From contig NZ_AP026677.1 in assembly GCF_025997915.1 (NCBI RefSeq), forward strand, positions 372,001 through 436,000: a stretch of DNA of 64,000 nt. The letters run 5' to 3'. Source of the DNA: Aquiluna sp. KACHI24 (GTDB taxonomy: Bacteria; Actinomycetota; Actinomycetes; Actinomycetales; Microbacteriaceae). Position numbers and translations under genes: made by a program. Shown here one piece after another: positions 30,653 to 38,792 of this stretch (positions within the stretch are counted from its first letter, which is position 1; each line of letters starts with the position of its first letter). The notes beneath the pieces were generated by a model, which worked only from the letters and a program-made list of their open reading frames with translations, had not been told where the DNA came from and made no database searches.

Positions 30653-31231
30653 CTAGGAATCTTTTCTGATTCTTCTGAAGCAATTTGGCGCGTGGTCGTG
30701 AATCATGCCTGTTGACTGCATGAGCGCATACATCGTTGTGCTGCCTACAAACTTGAACCCAAGCTTTCTTAGGTGGTTGCTAAGGGCATCCGATTCAGGG
30801 CTGGTTGCCTTCCAGGAAAAGTTTGATTCTTGGGTGATTGGGTTCGTTGGGGCAAACTGCCATAGCTCGCTCTTGAGATCTACGTTGTTGGTCATAACCA
30901 ACTGGGCATTGTGAATCGTCGCCTCGATCTTCGCGCGGTTGCGGATAATTCGTTCATCCAAAAGGAGCGACGCAACTTTTTCCTGGTCATAGGTAGCCAC
31001 CTTTTCGATGTCGAAGCCATCGAATGCAGACCTAAAGCCTTCGCGTCTTTTCAAAATCGTCAACCAGCTAAGGCCTGCTTGGAAGCTTTCCAAGGCAATC
31101 GCCTCAAATAAATCTCTTTGGCCCGTAGCTCGGTTGCCCCACTCTTGATCGTGGTAATCGATGTAAATCTGGTCGTCGGTAACCCAGACGCAACGCTCCA
31201 CGCCATCGGGGTGCAATCTGGTGTGGCTCAA
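30653..31231 (-). CDS. tag: DNA-3-methyladenine glycosylase I
   Basis: Base-excision enzyme removing 3-methyladenine from DNA. The 192-residue protein matches the E. coli Tag length (187). Zinc ligands are visible: Cys14 and His27 in RCVWVTDDQIYIDYHDQEWG and the C-terminal GMIHDHAPNC pair. The catalytic glutamate lies in LFEAIALESFQAGLSW. TTG at 31231 is chosen because it overlaps the ogt stop as TTGA; the longer open frame upstream reads antisense-like through ogt and is not protein-like. With ogt it forms an alkylation-repair pair. Confidence 0.88.
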   Translation of the reverse strand: MSHTRLHPDGVERCVWVTDDQIYIDYHDQEWGNRATGQRDLFEAIALESFQAGLSWLTILKRREGFRSAFDGFDIEKVATYDQEKVASLLLDERIIRNRAKIEATIHNAQLVMTNNVDLKSELWQFAPTNPITQESNFSWKATSPESDALSNHLRKLGFKFVGSTTMYALMQSTGMIHDHAPNCFRRIRKDS

Positions 31232-31716
31232 TGCTTGATTCCCTCCAAATGCAAAAGCTTGGACTTCGTTTCTAGGCCACCTGTCGCTGAATAGCCGGTG
31301 AGCTTTCCGGAGGACCCCATCACTCTGTGACATGGCACAATGATCGGCACCGGATTTGATCCCACGGCGCCACCAACGGCCCGAGCGGCCATTGGTCTTG
31401 AGACTGAATGGGCGACCTCTCCGTAGGAGCGAGTTGCGCCAAAGGGTATCTCCAGTAACTCGATCCAAATTCGCTTTTGAAAATCAGTTCCAATCAGATC
31501 AAGCGGCAGGCCAAATACTTTGCGTTTACCTTGGAAATACTCTCCAAGCTGCATGCAAGCTAGGTCGGAAATCTCCTTGGCCCTCACATCATTTGAGAAC
31601 TCTTTCCGGCTATCTGAGTCCGCAAGAATCTCCAAATGTGCAACGCCCTTTTCGGTGGAGCCCACTGCAATTCGACCGATGGGGGAGTCTGTGACCACTA
31701 ACGCTTCAAGAATCAT
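31228..31716 (-). CDS. ogt: Methylated-DNA--protein-cysteine S-methyltransferase
   Basis: Suicide repair protein taking methyl groups from O6-methylguanine. The 162-residue protein has the acceptor Cys129 in IIVPCHRVMG and the conserved GATRSYGEVA and RAVGGAVGSNP segments before it. The ATG has CATACT six bases upstream and no Shine-Dalgarno sequence, so the transcript is probably leaderless. It heads a minus-strand run ogt-tag-sigma-membrane partner. Confidence 0.94.
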   Translation of the reverse strand: MILEALVVTDSPIGRIAVGSTEKGVAHLEILADSDSRKEFSNDVRAKEISDLACMQLGEYFQGKRKVFGLPLDLIGTDFQKRIWIELLEIPFGATRSYGEVAHSVSRPMAARAVGGAVGSNPVPIIVPCHRVMGSSGKLTGYSATGGLETKSKLLHLEGIKH

Positions 31717-31722
31717 GTGATT

Positions 31723-31728
31723 AGTATG
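31723..31728 (-). promoter_or_regulatory. Putative -10 element of leaderless ogt
   Basis: Reads CATACT on the minus strand, six bases before the ogt ATG, a five-of-six variant of the TANNNT-type elements seen elsewhere in the window. No ribosome-binding site is present. Confidence 0.4.
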
Positions 31729-31763
31729 GCGCTCAATTCCGCAGCCGAGTTTGATGCCTCGAG

Positions 31764-31786
31764 GTTGTGAATAAGTTATTCACAAC
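31764..31786. repeat. 23-base perfect palindrome of two DnaA-box-like sequences
   Basis: GTTGTGAATAA (31764-31774) and TTATTCACAAC (31776-31786) are perfect reverse complements around a single G. Each arm contains TTATTCACA, which fits the E. coli DnaA-box pattern TTATNCACA; the usual actinobacterial box, TTGTCCACA, differs at two positions. The site lies in the 119-base gap between ogt and the FtsK-like gene. It may be a DnaA-responsive element or the operator of an unrelated dimeric regulator. Confidence 0.75.
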
Positions 31787-31835
31787 TATGAGGGTCCAAG
31801 CTTCTTCAACTTCATTCAACGCTTGACTCGTTGAT

Positions 31836-32876
31836 ATGAACATGCTGTTTGTATTGCCCTCAGTTGGTTATGGGCTCTACCTGTTTGCCACAACCGGGTC
31901 GCCAATTCTGCTGGTCATGAGCGCGTTCACCGTCGCCATTTACTCGCTGAGCTCGACTCAACGTGAGCTCGACCCCAAAGAGCCAGTGAGTGTCAGGGGT
32001 GACCGGGTTTACCTGGGGGATCGAAGACTTGGCCTTTTCCCTTGGCTATGGGGTAAGAAGGTGAGAGACGCCGTCTACCAATCCCTCATCGATAAGACAC
32101 CTTCAGAGCAGCAGCTTCCCACTTTTTACCAAGGGAAGCTTTTTGACTTGGCTCAGCAAGAGATGTTCGGTATTGAACCAGATGAGCGCAATCCACATCT
32201 GATCATTATTGGTAGAAGTGGTTCAGGAAAGACTCAACTCCTGAAGTGGTTACTCGATGCTCGCGATGACTATTACCTGATCGACTTCAAAGGCGGCGTG
32301 GATTTTCCTGAGGTCAATCCCACTCGGTTATTCACTCAGCACAATGTCGCTGACGCGGTCGAGCTGATTCGAGACCTGCTTCGATCCAGGGAGCTCAATC
32401 CCCAGCAGCAAGCAGCCTGGGTGGTGGTAGATGAGCTTGGAGAGCTAATCCGGGGCAGTGCGCTGCTACCTCAACTCGAGAGCATCGCGAGTAAGGGTAG
32501 GGGATTGGGTCTTCACCTGATTTTGCTGAACCAAACCATGACCGGAATCCCAAGAACTATCTGGGCAAACTGTGCTCATCGGGTAGTGCTGAGCGCAGAC
32601 GCTGTCGATCGAGTCCAGCTTGGCTTTGGTGCAACGACATCAGTTGAGCCAAGTCCTGGCCTCATTTGTGGCGAGTACCTAGGGGATAAGGCCAGGCCCT
32701 TTGGTTTTCCGATTCCTAGAGTTTCTTCCAAGCCTTCTCAAGAAGTGGCCGAAGAATTTGCTCCATTTGCTCAAACTCGGCAGGTCCACAGGTCAGCGGT
32801 GGAGCTAGTTGAACCACCGCATCTCCACGATCATCTGCTCGGGCGTAGAGTCCAGCCTTATACATGGCCGGATTGA
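31836..32876 (+). CDS. Orphan FtsK/SpoIIIE-like ATPase
   Basis: A 346-residue protein with two short hydrophobic segments (about residues 4-36) and one FtsK-type motor domain: Walker A GRSGSGKT at about 126-133, Walker B WVVVDELGE at about 193-201 and the LILLNQTMTGIPR segment typical of the family. It lacks the gamma DNA-recognition domain and the four-helix membrane region of cell-division FtsK, and no secretion or conjugation partner is adjacent. The family-like part ends near PFGFPIPRV; the last 53 codons lie antisense inside the convergent aminotransferase gene. No clear Shine-Dalgarno sequence precedes the ATG. Its cellular role cannot be assigned. Confidence 0.75.
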   Translation: MNMLFVLPSVGYGLYLFATTGSPILLVMSAFTVAIYSLSSTQRELDPKEPVSVRGDRVYLGDRRLGLFPWLWGKKVRDAVYQSLIDKTPSEQQLPTFYQGKLFDLAQQEMFGIEPDERNPHLIIIGRSGSGKTQLLKWLLDARDDYYLIDFKGGVDFPEVNPTRLFTQHNVADAVELIRDLLRSRELNPQQQAAWVVVDELGELIRGSALLPQLESIASKGRGLGLHLILLNQTMTGIPRTIWANCAHRVVLSADAVDRVQLGFGATTSVEPSPGLICGEYLGDKARPFGFPIPRVSSKPSQEVAEEFAPFAQTRQVHRSAVELVEPPHLHDHLLGRRVQPYTWPD

Positions 32877-34197
32877 GATAACCACGCAGGATTCGCTCAC
32901 GTTGATCTGGGGTCAGGCGCTGCATGGTTGCTTTGTCGCTAACCAGCTCAATCGCGAAGAAGTAGCCGTCACCCCTGACGTCACCGACAATCGGCAAGTC
33001 CTTGAGCTTCTCGAGCGTCTTGCGGAACACGGGGGAGTTGGTGCGAACGTTATCGACCAGCTTCTCCCGATCGTAAATGTCAAGGTTTGCAAGTGCTACT
33101 GCACATGCCACCGGGTGGGCGGCAAAGGTGTAACCGTGAGGGAAAGTCGTGATGCCTTGGGTGAAAGGCTCGAAGAACTTGTCCTTCATGAACAGTGCAC
33201 CTAAGGGCTGTGCGCCCGAGGTGATCGCTTTGGCGGTGATCATCATGTCTGGTTCGATGCCATATCGCTGGCAACCAAACATCTCACCGGTTCTTCCGTA
33301 GCCAGTGATGGTTTCATCGGCAACCATAACCACGTCGTATTTGTCGCAGATCTCACGCACTCGCTTGAAGTAGGAGGGGTGTGCGGTGATGCAACCACCG
33401 GAGTTCTGGATCGGCTCCACGTAGAAGGCCGCAACAGTGTCTGGACCCTCAAATAGGATCGCCTCTTCGATGCGGTTAGCGGCCCAGATGCCGAATTCCT
33501 CTTCCGATTTGAATCCCTCCGGAGCGCGGAACCAGTTGGTGTTTGGAACTCGGAAGGTGGATGGGACCAGTGGCTCGAAGGCCTGTTTCATGGCTGCAAT
33601 ACCGGTGATCGACAGTGCTCCATGGCTGGTGCCATGGTAGGCAGTCATGCGGGAGATTACCTTGGTCTTGGTTGGCTTGCCGGTGAGCTTGAAATACTGT
33701 TTGGCAATCTTCCAAGCGCTTTCTACGGCCTCGCCACCACCGGTGGTGAAGAAGATGCGAGTCAGATCTTTTGGCGCATAGGAAACCAGTCGCTCTGCAA
33801 GCTCAACCGCACGAGGGTGGGCATATCCCCAAAGCGGCATGAAGTCTAACTCCAGCATCTGCTTGGCCGCCGCCTCAGCCAGTTCCTTTCGACCGTGACC
33901 GGCGTTTACCGCAAAGAGGCCAGAGAGGCCATCGATGACTTTGTGTCCTTTGGTGTCCCAAAGGTAAATACCTTCACCCTTTTGGATGATGTTCATGTCG
34001 TTGTCTTGGAAGGTGGAGTGACGAGTGAAGTGCATCCACAGGTGATCTTTGGCCGATCGTTGCAACATGGAGTCGGTTGGAGTTTCACCGCGAGACATGG
34101 CCTCAAAAAGTGGCAGACCTGCAGACTTGGACTTTTTCTTGTCAGACTTTCCAAACAGGGTGGCAAGCGGGTTGGACTTTGGCTTCTTCGGTGCCAT
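32716..34197 (-). CDS. Class III aminotransferase, probably putrescine/omega-amino acid--pyruvate type
   Basis: PLP enzyme of the omega-aminotransferase group (SpuC/AptA-like), here probably moving the amino group of putrescine or a related diamine to pyruvate. The 493-residue protein has an extra lysine-rich N-terminal tail of about 40 residues, the FTTGGGEAVESAWK motif, the cofactor aspartate in VADETITGYGRTG and the PLP lysine in ITAKAITSG near residue 322. It lies beside an Lrp-type regulator, an aldehyde dehydrogenase and a polyamine importer. Substrate is inferred from this context. Its 3' end is overlapped by the FtsK-like frame. Confidence 0.85.
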   Translation of the reverse strand: MAPKKPKSNPLATLFGKSDKKKSKSAGLPLFEAMSRGETPTDSMLQRSAKDHLWMHFTRHSTFQDNDMNIIQKGEGIYLWDTKGHKVIDGLSGLFAVNAGHGRKELAEAAAKQMLELDFMPLWGYAHPRAVELAERLVSYAPKDLTRIFFTTGGGEAVESAWKIAKQYFKLTGKPTKTKVISRMTAYHGTSHGALSITGIAAMKQAFEPLVPSTFRVPNTNWFRAPEGFKSEEEFGIWAANRIEEAILFEGPDTVAAFYVEPIQNSGGCITAHPSYFKRVREICDKYDVVMVADETITGYGRTGEMFGCQRYGIEPDMMITAKAITSGAQPLGALFMKDKFFEPFTQGITTFPHGYTFAAHPVACAVALANLDIYDREKLVDNVRTNSPVFRKTLEKLKDLPIVGDVRGDGYFFAIELVSDKATMQRLTPDQRERILRGYLNPAMYKAGLYARADDRGDAVVQLAPPLTCGPAEFEQMEQILRPLLEKAWKKL

Positions 34198-34233
34198 TTT
34201 TCTCTTCTTCTTACTTGTTGGTTTCTGGGCTCA

Positions 34234-34707
34234 TCATCGAGTTCCCCAGTTGTAGAACTGCTTGTGAAGTTTTAGGTAAACGAAAGTCTCTGCTGAAACT
34301 ACACCCGGCAATAGGCGAATGTTGGAATTGAGAAGGTTGATCAGGTCTTCGTCATCTTCACAAACCACCTCGACCAGGATGTCAAAACCACCTGCGGTCA
34401 AAACCACATAATCGACCTGGGGAATATCAGCCAGAGCCTGCGCGACCTTGTTTACATCTCCTGTGCACTTGACTCCAACCATGGCCTGTCTGGAGAAGCC
34501 CAATCGCATCGGATCAGTTACGGCAACAATCTGCATCACCCCAGACTCATTGAGTTTCTGGACTCGTTGCCTGACCGCAGCTTCACTCAGGCCGACCACC
34601 TTGCCAATTTCGGCGTAGGACTTGCGACCATCGATCTGCAATTGCTCAACGATTTGCTTTGAAACCTCATCAAGTTGAGAGTGGCGCGTGCGCAGCATTC
34701 TGGTCAT
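34234..34707 (-). CDS. Lrp/AsnC family transcriptional regulator
   Basis: DNA-binding regulator with an N-terminal helix-turn-helix (about residues 12-55, with GRKSYAEIGKVVGLSEAAVR) and a C-terminal RAM ligand-binding domain. ATG at 34707 (157 residues) is preferred over a GTG 48 bases further out: a promoter-like TTGGGC-17-CATACT ends seven bases before this ATG, so the GTG would lie inside the promoter. It is divergent from the aldehyde dehydrogenase gene, with palindromic half-sites in the gap, and probably controls the polyamine/GABA genes. Confidence 0.88.
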   Translation of the reverse strand: MTRMLRTRHSQLDEVSKQIVEQLQIDGRKSYAEIGKVVGLSEAAVRQRVQKLNESGVMQIVAVTDPMRLGFSRQAMVGVKCTGDVNKVAQALADIPQVDYVVLTAGGFDILVEVVCEDDEDLINLLNSNIRLLPGVVSAETFVYLKLHKQFYNWGTR

Positions 34708-34714
34708 GAGCTTG

Positions 34715-34743
34715 AGTATGCCAACTTCGGAGGCAAAGCCCAA
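34715..34743 (-). promoter_or_regulatory. Putative promoter of the Lrp-type regulator
   Basis: On the minus strand TTGGGC (34743-34738), a 17-base spacer and CATACT (34720-34715) form a plausible -35/-10 pair. The -10 ends seven bases before the ATG at 34707, indicating leaderless transcription. Confidence 0.5.
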
Positions 34744-34775
34744 GCAATTCCGCACAATTGTGATGAATTTGCTAC

Positions 34776-34800
34776 GAAATCAATTGATTTTTTTGATTTC
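34776..34800. promoter_or_regulatory. Palindromic operator cluster, probable Lrp-type binding site
   Basis: AAATCAATTGATTT (34777-34790) is a perfect 14-base palindrome. The half-site GAAATCAA (34776-34783) is matched again by TTGATTTC (34793-34800), giving three half-sites in 25 AT-rich bases. The spacing and AT-richness suit an Lrp/AsnC protein, and the site lies between the regulator gene and the dehydrogenase gene it probably controls. Confidence 0.65.
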
Positions 34801-34863
34801 ACTTCGGAAATGGTTAGAGCAGGTTTAGAGTCTAGATATCTCAACTCGATGAGGAGTAACTAA

Positions 34864-36300
34864 GTGTCAGTAAGACAGTTGAAGAACTTTGTTGGCGGTC
34901 AGTATGTGTCCCCAGAATCAGACAAAGTAAGCGACGTAATCAACCCGGCCACCGGCGAAACCTACGCGCACGCCGCAGTCTCCTCAGCGCAGGATGTGCA
35001 AAAGGCCTACGAAGTTGCCCAGAAAGCATTTGAAGAGTGGTCTCAGACCACCCCTAGTGAGCGTCAGCTCGCACTTTTCCGAATCGCAGATGCACTTGAG
35101 GCTCGGGCACAGGAGGCTGCTGATGTCGAGAGTGAGAACACCGGTAAGCCACGCGGCACCTTGGTCGACTACGAGATCATGCCTTCGGTTGACCAGATTA
35201 GATTCTTCGCTGGTGCGGCTAGAAACTTGGAGGGACGGGCCACCGCCGAATACCTCAGGGATCACACCTCCTCGATCCGCCGCGAACCAATCGGTGTTAT
35301 CGGTCAGGTGACCCCGTGGAACTACCCACTCAACATGGCAACCTGGAAGTTTGCTCCTGCGATTGCGGCGGGCAACACCATCGTGCTTAAGCCTTCAGAC
35401 ACCACCCCGGCATCAACCCTGTTGCTCGCTGAAATTGCGAGCGAGTTCTTGCCAGCGGGTGTCTTCAACGTGGTAACTGGTGATCGTGACACCGGTAGGG
35501 CCATGATTGAAAACCGCATTCCACAGATGGTGTCAATCACCGGCTCGGTTCGCGCCGGTATGGAGGTTGCCAAGAGCGCATCCGCTGATCTAAAGCGAGT
35601 GCATCTTGAGCTCGGTGGCAAGGCTCCGGTGATTGTGTTTGACGATGCAGATTTCGAAAAGGCTGCCGCAGGTATCGTTGCGGCTGGATTCTTCAACGCC
35701 GGGCAAGACTGCACCGCGGCGACTCGTCTACTGGTCCACGAAAACGCCTACGACAAGTTCATGACAGCTCTTATTGCTGAGGTCAAGGCCAATGCCAAGG
35801 TCGGCATGCCATCTGAGGATGGCATCTTGTTCGGACCTGTAAATAATGCCAACCAGCTCGTGAGAGTAAAGGGCTTTATCGACCGCCTGCCAGACCACGC
35901 CAAGATCGAGCACGGTGGAAACCAGCTGCCAGGATCCGGATACTTCCTGGAGCCGACCGTGCTATCGGGATTCAAGCAGGACGATGAGCACATCCAAGAG
36001 GAGATTTTTGGCCCAGTCATTACCGTCCAGAAGTTCTCCTCCGATGAGCAAGCTCTGAAGTGGGCAAACGATGTTCGCTATGGCTTGGCATCCTCGGTTT
36101 GGACCTCGAACCACACCCGGGCTATGCGCTTTGCCAAGTACCTAGACTTCGGTGCAGTTTGGATCAACACCCACATTCCTCTAGTTGCTGAAATGCCTCA
36201 CGGTGGCTTCAAACACTCGGGCTATGGCAAGGATCTCTCGCACTACGGTTTTGAGGATTACACCCGCGTCAAGCACGTGATGAGCTACATCGGAGACTGA
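34864..36300 (+). CDS. Aldehyde dehydrogenase, probably gamma-aminobutyraldehyde dehydrogenase
   Basis: NAD(P)-dependent enzyme, here likely oxidising 4-aminobutanal to GABA. The 478-residue protein has the substrate/cofactor segment VTPWNYPLNMATWK, the LELGGKAPVIVFDDAD motif with the general-base glutamate, and the catalytic cysteine in FFNAGQDCTAA, a context typical of PatD-type enzymes. GTG start with GAGGAG (34851-34856) seven bases before. The gene is divergent from the Lrp-type regulator and followed by the polyamine importer. Succinate semialdehyde or betaine aldehyde are alternative substrates. Confidence 0.87.
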   Translation: MSVRQLKNFVGGQYVSPESDKVSDVINPATGETYAHAAVSSAQDVQKAYEVAQKAFEEWSQTTPSERQLALFRIADALEARAQEAADVESENTGKPRGTLVDYEIMPSVDQIRFFAGAARNLEGRATAEYLRDHTSSIRREPIGVIGQVTPWNYPLNMATWKFAPAIAAGNTIVLKPSDTTPASTLLLAEIASEFLPAGVFNVVTGDRDTGRAMIENRIPQMVSITGSVRAGMEVAKSASADLKRVHLELGGKAPVIVFDDADFEKAAAGIVAAGFFNAGQDCTAATRLLVHENAYDKFMTALIAEVKANAKVGMPSEDGILFGPVNNANQLVRVKGFIDRLPDHAKIEHGGNQLPGSGYFLEPTVLSGFKQDDEHIQEEIFGPVITVQKFSSDEQALKWANDVRYGLASSVWTSNHTRAMRFAKYLDFGAVWINTHIPLVAEMPHGGFKHSGYGKDLSHYGFEDYTRVKHVMSYIGD

Positions 36301-36425
36301 AGGTAAAAATTGGATTTCGGGGTCCAAATTTAGGTTTTTGTGTGACAAACTTTCCCTTGTTCCACGAAGCCGTTGGGTTTCGAGAAGTTGGTTGGCGGTA
36401 ACGCCCGATTAATAGGAGACAAGTA

Positions 36426-37658
36426 ATGAAGCGTGGACTTCCTGAAGACCCAATGATGCGCCAGCTGGTTGAGATGGCTAGGCAAAAAATGATCTCCCGC
36501 CGTGCGGCTCTTCTGGGTCTTGGTGGAACTGCGGCTGCACTGAGCTTGGCCTCCTGTGCTCCTGCTTCATCAACTCTTACTCCAGCCGAGGATCTATCCG
36601 ACTCCGAGAAGGTCTTGGTTTGGCACAACTGGCCGCTCTACATGGACGGTGAAGACGATGGCTCCTACCCGACCCTGAACCGCTTCATGGACCAGACCGG
36701 CATCACAGTTGAATACATGATGGAAATCGATGACAACGACACCTGGTACGCAAAGGTCAAGGACCAGCTGGCTCTAGGTGCCGACCCGGGCTTTGACGTA
36801 GCCTGCCCAACCAACTGGCTGGTAAACCGCATGATCGCACTGGGTTACCTGCAGACCATGGACAACGCAAACATGCCGAACAAGGTTGCCAACCTTGCAC
36901 CTGCCTACCTAGGTGATGACAACGACCCAGACCGCGTGCTTTCAGTTCCTTACCAGGGCATCATCGGCGGCATCGTTTACAACAAGAAGATGTACAAAGA
37001 GGCGACCGGCAAGGACGCCCCCACCTCACTAGCTGATGTTTGGGCCCCTGAGCTAAAGGGACGCGTTGGTCTAATTTCCGAGATGCGTGACTCCGTTGGA
37101 CTTACCCTGCTAAGCCAGGGTGTAGACATCAAGGATCCTGCGTCACTCACCGAAGATGCTTTCAACGAGGCCGTTGACTTCATTGCCGCCCAGGTTTCTT
37201 CCGGACAGATCTTCAACATCAAGGGCAACTCCTACGGTGAGGATCTAGCAAACGGCAACATCATCGTTGCATTGGCCTGGTCTGGTGACACCACCATCCT
37301 CAACTACGAGGTTGGCGAGGACCGCTTCGGATTCGTAGTGCCAGACACCGGCTCTACCATCTCCTCTGACTCATTCGTTATTCCGATGGGCTCCCAGCAC
37401 AAGAAGAACGCTGAAGCTCTAATCAACTACTACTACGACCCAGTAAACGCTGCTGAGTTGGCTGCCTACGTGAACTACGTAACCCCAGTAGTTGGCGCTA
37501 AGGAAGAGATGATGAAGACCGACCCAGAGTTGGCCGAGAACCCACTGATCTTCCCATCCGAGGAGTTCCTTGCCAACGTGCACGCTTTCCGTCCACTAAC
37601 CGGACAGGAAGAGCAGCGCTTTGCGACCAAGTGGCAAAACTTGCTACTAGGCGCATAG
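36426..37658 (+). CDS. potD: Polyamine ABC transporter substrate-binding lipoprotein
   Basis: Extracellular receptor for spermidine/putrescine. The 410-residue protein has an unusually long N-terminus ending in a twin-arginine motif SRRAALLG (Arg25-Arg26) and a lipobox LASC with Cys44, so it appears to be a Tat-exported lipoprotein. The mature part has the PotD pattern, with VLVWHNWPLYMD near the start and VALAWSGDTTILNYE. ATG preceded by AGGAG. It leads potD-potA-potB-potC, with a 125-base upstream gap that contains a small GGCG/CGCC hairpin just before the ribosome-binding site. Confidence 0.9.
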   Translation: MKRGLPEDPMMRQLVEMARQKMISRRAALLGLGGTAAALSLASCAPASSTLTPAEDLSDSEKVLVWHNWPLYMDGEDDGSYPTLNRFMDQTGITVEYMMEIDDNDTWYAKVKDQLALGADPGFDVACPTNWLVNRMIALGYLQTMDNANMPNKVANLAPAYLGDDNDPDRVLSVPYQGIIGGIVYNKKMYKEATGKDAPTSLADVWAPELKGRVGLISEMRDSVGLTLLSQGVDIKDPASLTEDAFNEAVDFIAAQVSSGQIFNIKGNSYGEDLANGNIIVALAWSGDTTILNYEVGEDRFGFVVPDTGSTISSDSFVIPMGSQHKKNAEALINYYYDPVNAAELAAYVNYVTPVVGAKEEMMKTDPELAENPLIFPSEEFLANVHAFRPLTGQEEQRFATKWQNLLLGA

Positions 37659-38789
37659 GTGGCAGAGCAGTTTGTTGCTCGAGGACAAGATCTCGAGCTG
37701 GTAGGTATTCGCAAAGAGTTCCCTGGTTTCACGGCTATTGAAAACCTTGACCTGAAGATTCCTGCGGGTGAGTTCTTCGCCCTGCTGGGACCTTCGGGTT
37801 GCGGTAAGACGACAACCTTGCGCATCATCGCAGGTCTGGAAGAGCCAACCGTTGGCAAGGTTTTGATCGGTGGCAAAGATGTCACCGCCTCAAAGCCCCA
37901 CCAGCGTCCGGTGAACACTGTTTTCCAAAGCTATGCCCTCTTTCCACACATGAGTGTGTTGGAAAACGTCGCTTTCGGTCTGCGTCAGCGCAAAATTGAC
38001 GAGCCGCTGCCAAAGGCGACCAAGGCTCTTGAGCTCGTCGAGCTCGAGCACCTTGCAAACCGCAAACCGCAGCAGCTCTCCGGTGGTCAGCAGCAGCGTG
38101 TTGCGTTGGCTCGAGCATTGGTAAATCGTCCAGCGCTCCTGCTCTTGGATGAGCCACTTGGTGCTTTGGACCTGAAGCTTCGTCGCCAGATGCAGGTAGA
38201 GCTCAAGGCCATCCAAATGGAAGTCGGCTTGACCTTCTTGCACGTCACTCACGACCAGGAGGAGGCCATGGACATGGCCGACACCGTAGCGGTTATGAAC
38301 CAGGGTCGAATCGAGCAGATGGGTGCTCCTGAGGCTCTTTACGACCGACCAAAGACCGCATTCGTTGCAAGGTTCCTAGGCCAGTCCAACATCTTCGTTG
38401 GTGAGGTAATCGAGAACACCGACAACGTAGTGGCAATCAACGTCAATGGTCAGCGCATTGCAACTCCAAAACTTCGCGCTGAGAAGCACGAGGGCAAGAT
38501 TGCCATCGGTGTGAGACCAGAAAAGGCGACCTTCCACGAGGTGAAGCCTGAGCTCGGTAGCGATCACAACTTGGTAGGCCCAGGAGAGATCATCGACATC
38601 CGGTTCACTGGCGTCTCCAACCAGTACCTAATCGATGTTCCGGGCTTTGGTGACATCACCGTTTTTGCTCAGAACGTTGGCAAGTCTCCAGTTGTAGAGC
38701 TGGGAGCTAACGTATGGGTGAGCTGGAAGGTCGAGCACAGCTTTGGTCTAAGCGATCTGCCAACCAAGGCAGATAACGACGAGATCTAA
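37659..38789 (+). CDS. potA: Polyamine ABC transporter ATP-binding protein
   Basis: ATPase of the importer. The 376-residue protein has Walker A GPSGCGKTT (about residues 44-52), signature [15 protein letters not shown], Walker B LLLLDEPLGALD and a C-terminal TOBE domain (about 290-370). The GTG follows the potD stop directly and no separate promoter is seen. Confidence 0.94.
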   Translation: MAEQFVARGQDLELVGIRKEFPGFTAIENLDLKIPAGEFFALLGPSGCGKTTTLRIIAGLEEPTVGKVLIGGKDVTASKPHQRPVNTVFQSYALFPHMSVLENVAFGLRQRKIDEPLPKATKALELVELEHLANRKPQQLSGGQQQRVALARALVNRPALLLLDEPLGALDLKLRRQMQVELKAIQMEVGLTFLHVTHDQEEAMDMADTVAVMNQGRIEQMGAPEALYDRPKTAFVARFLGQSNIFVGEVIENTDNVVAINVNGQRIATPKLRAEKHEGKIAIGVRPEKATFHEVKPELGSDHNLVGPGEIIDIRFTGVSNQYLIDVPGFGDITVFAQNVGKSPVVELGANVWVSWKVEHSFGLSDLPTKADNDEI

Positions 38790-38792
38790 GCC

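Noticed and set aside
31232-31468. N-terminal extension of tag
   Set aside because: It runs through ogt in another frame; the extra 79 residues are Arg/Trp/Gly-rich and unlike the family, and the TTGA overlap gives the right length.
31764-31786. Replication origin
   Set aside because: Only one pair of DnaA-box-like sequences is present, with no dnaA, dnaN, box cluster or AT-rich unwinding region nearby.
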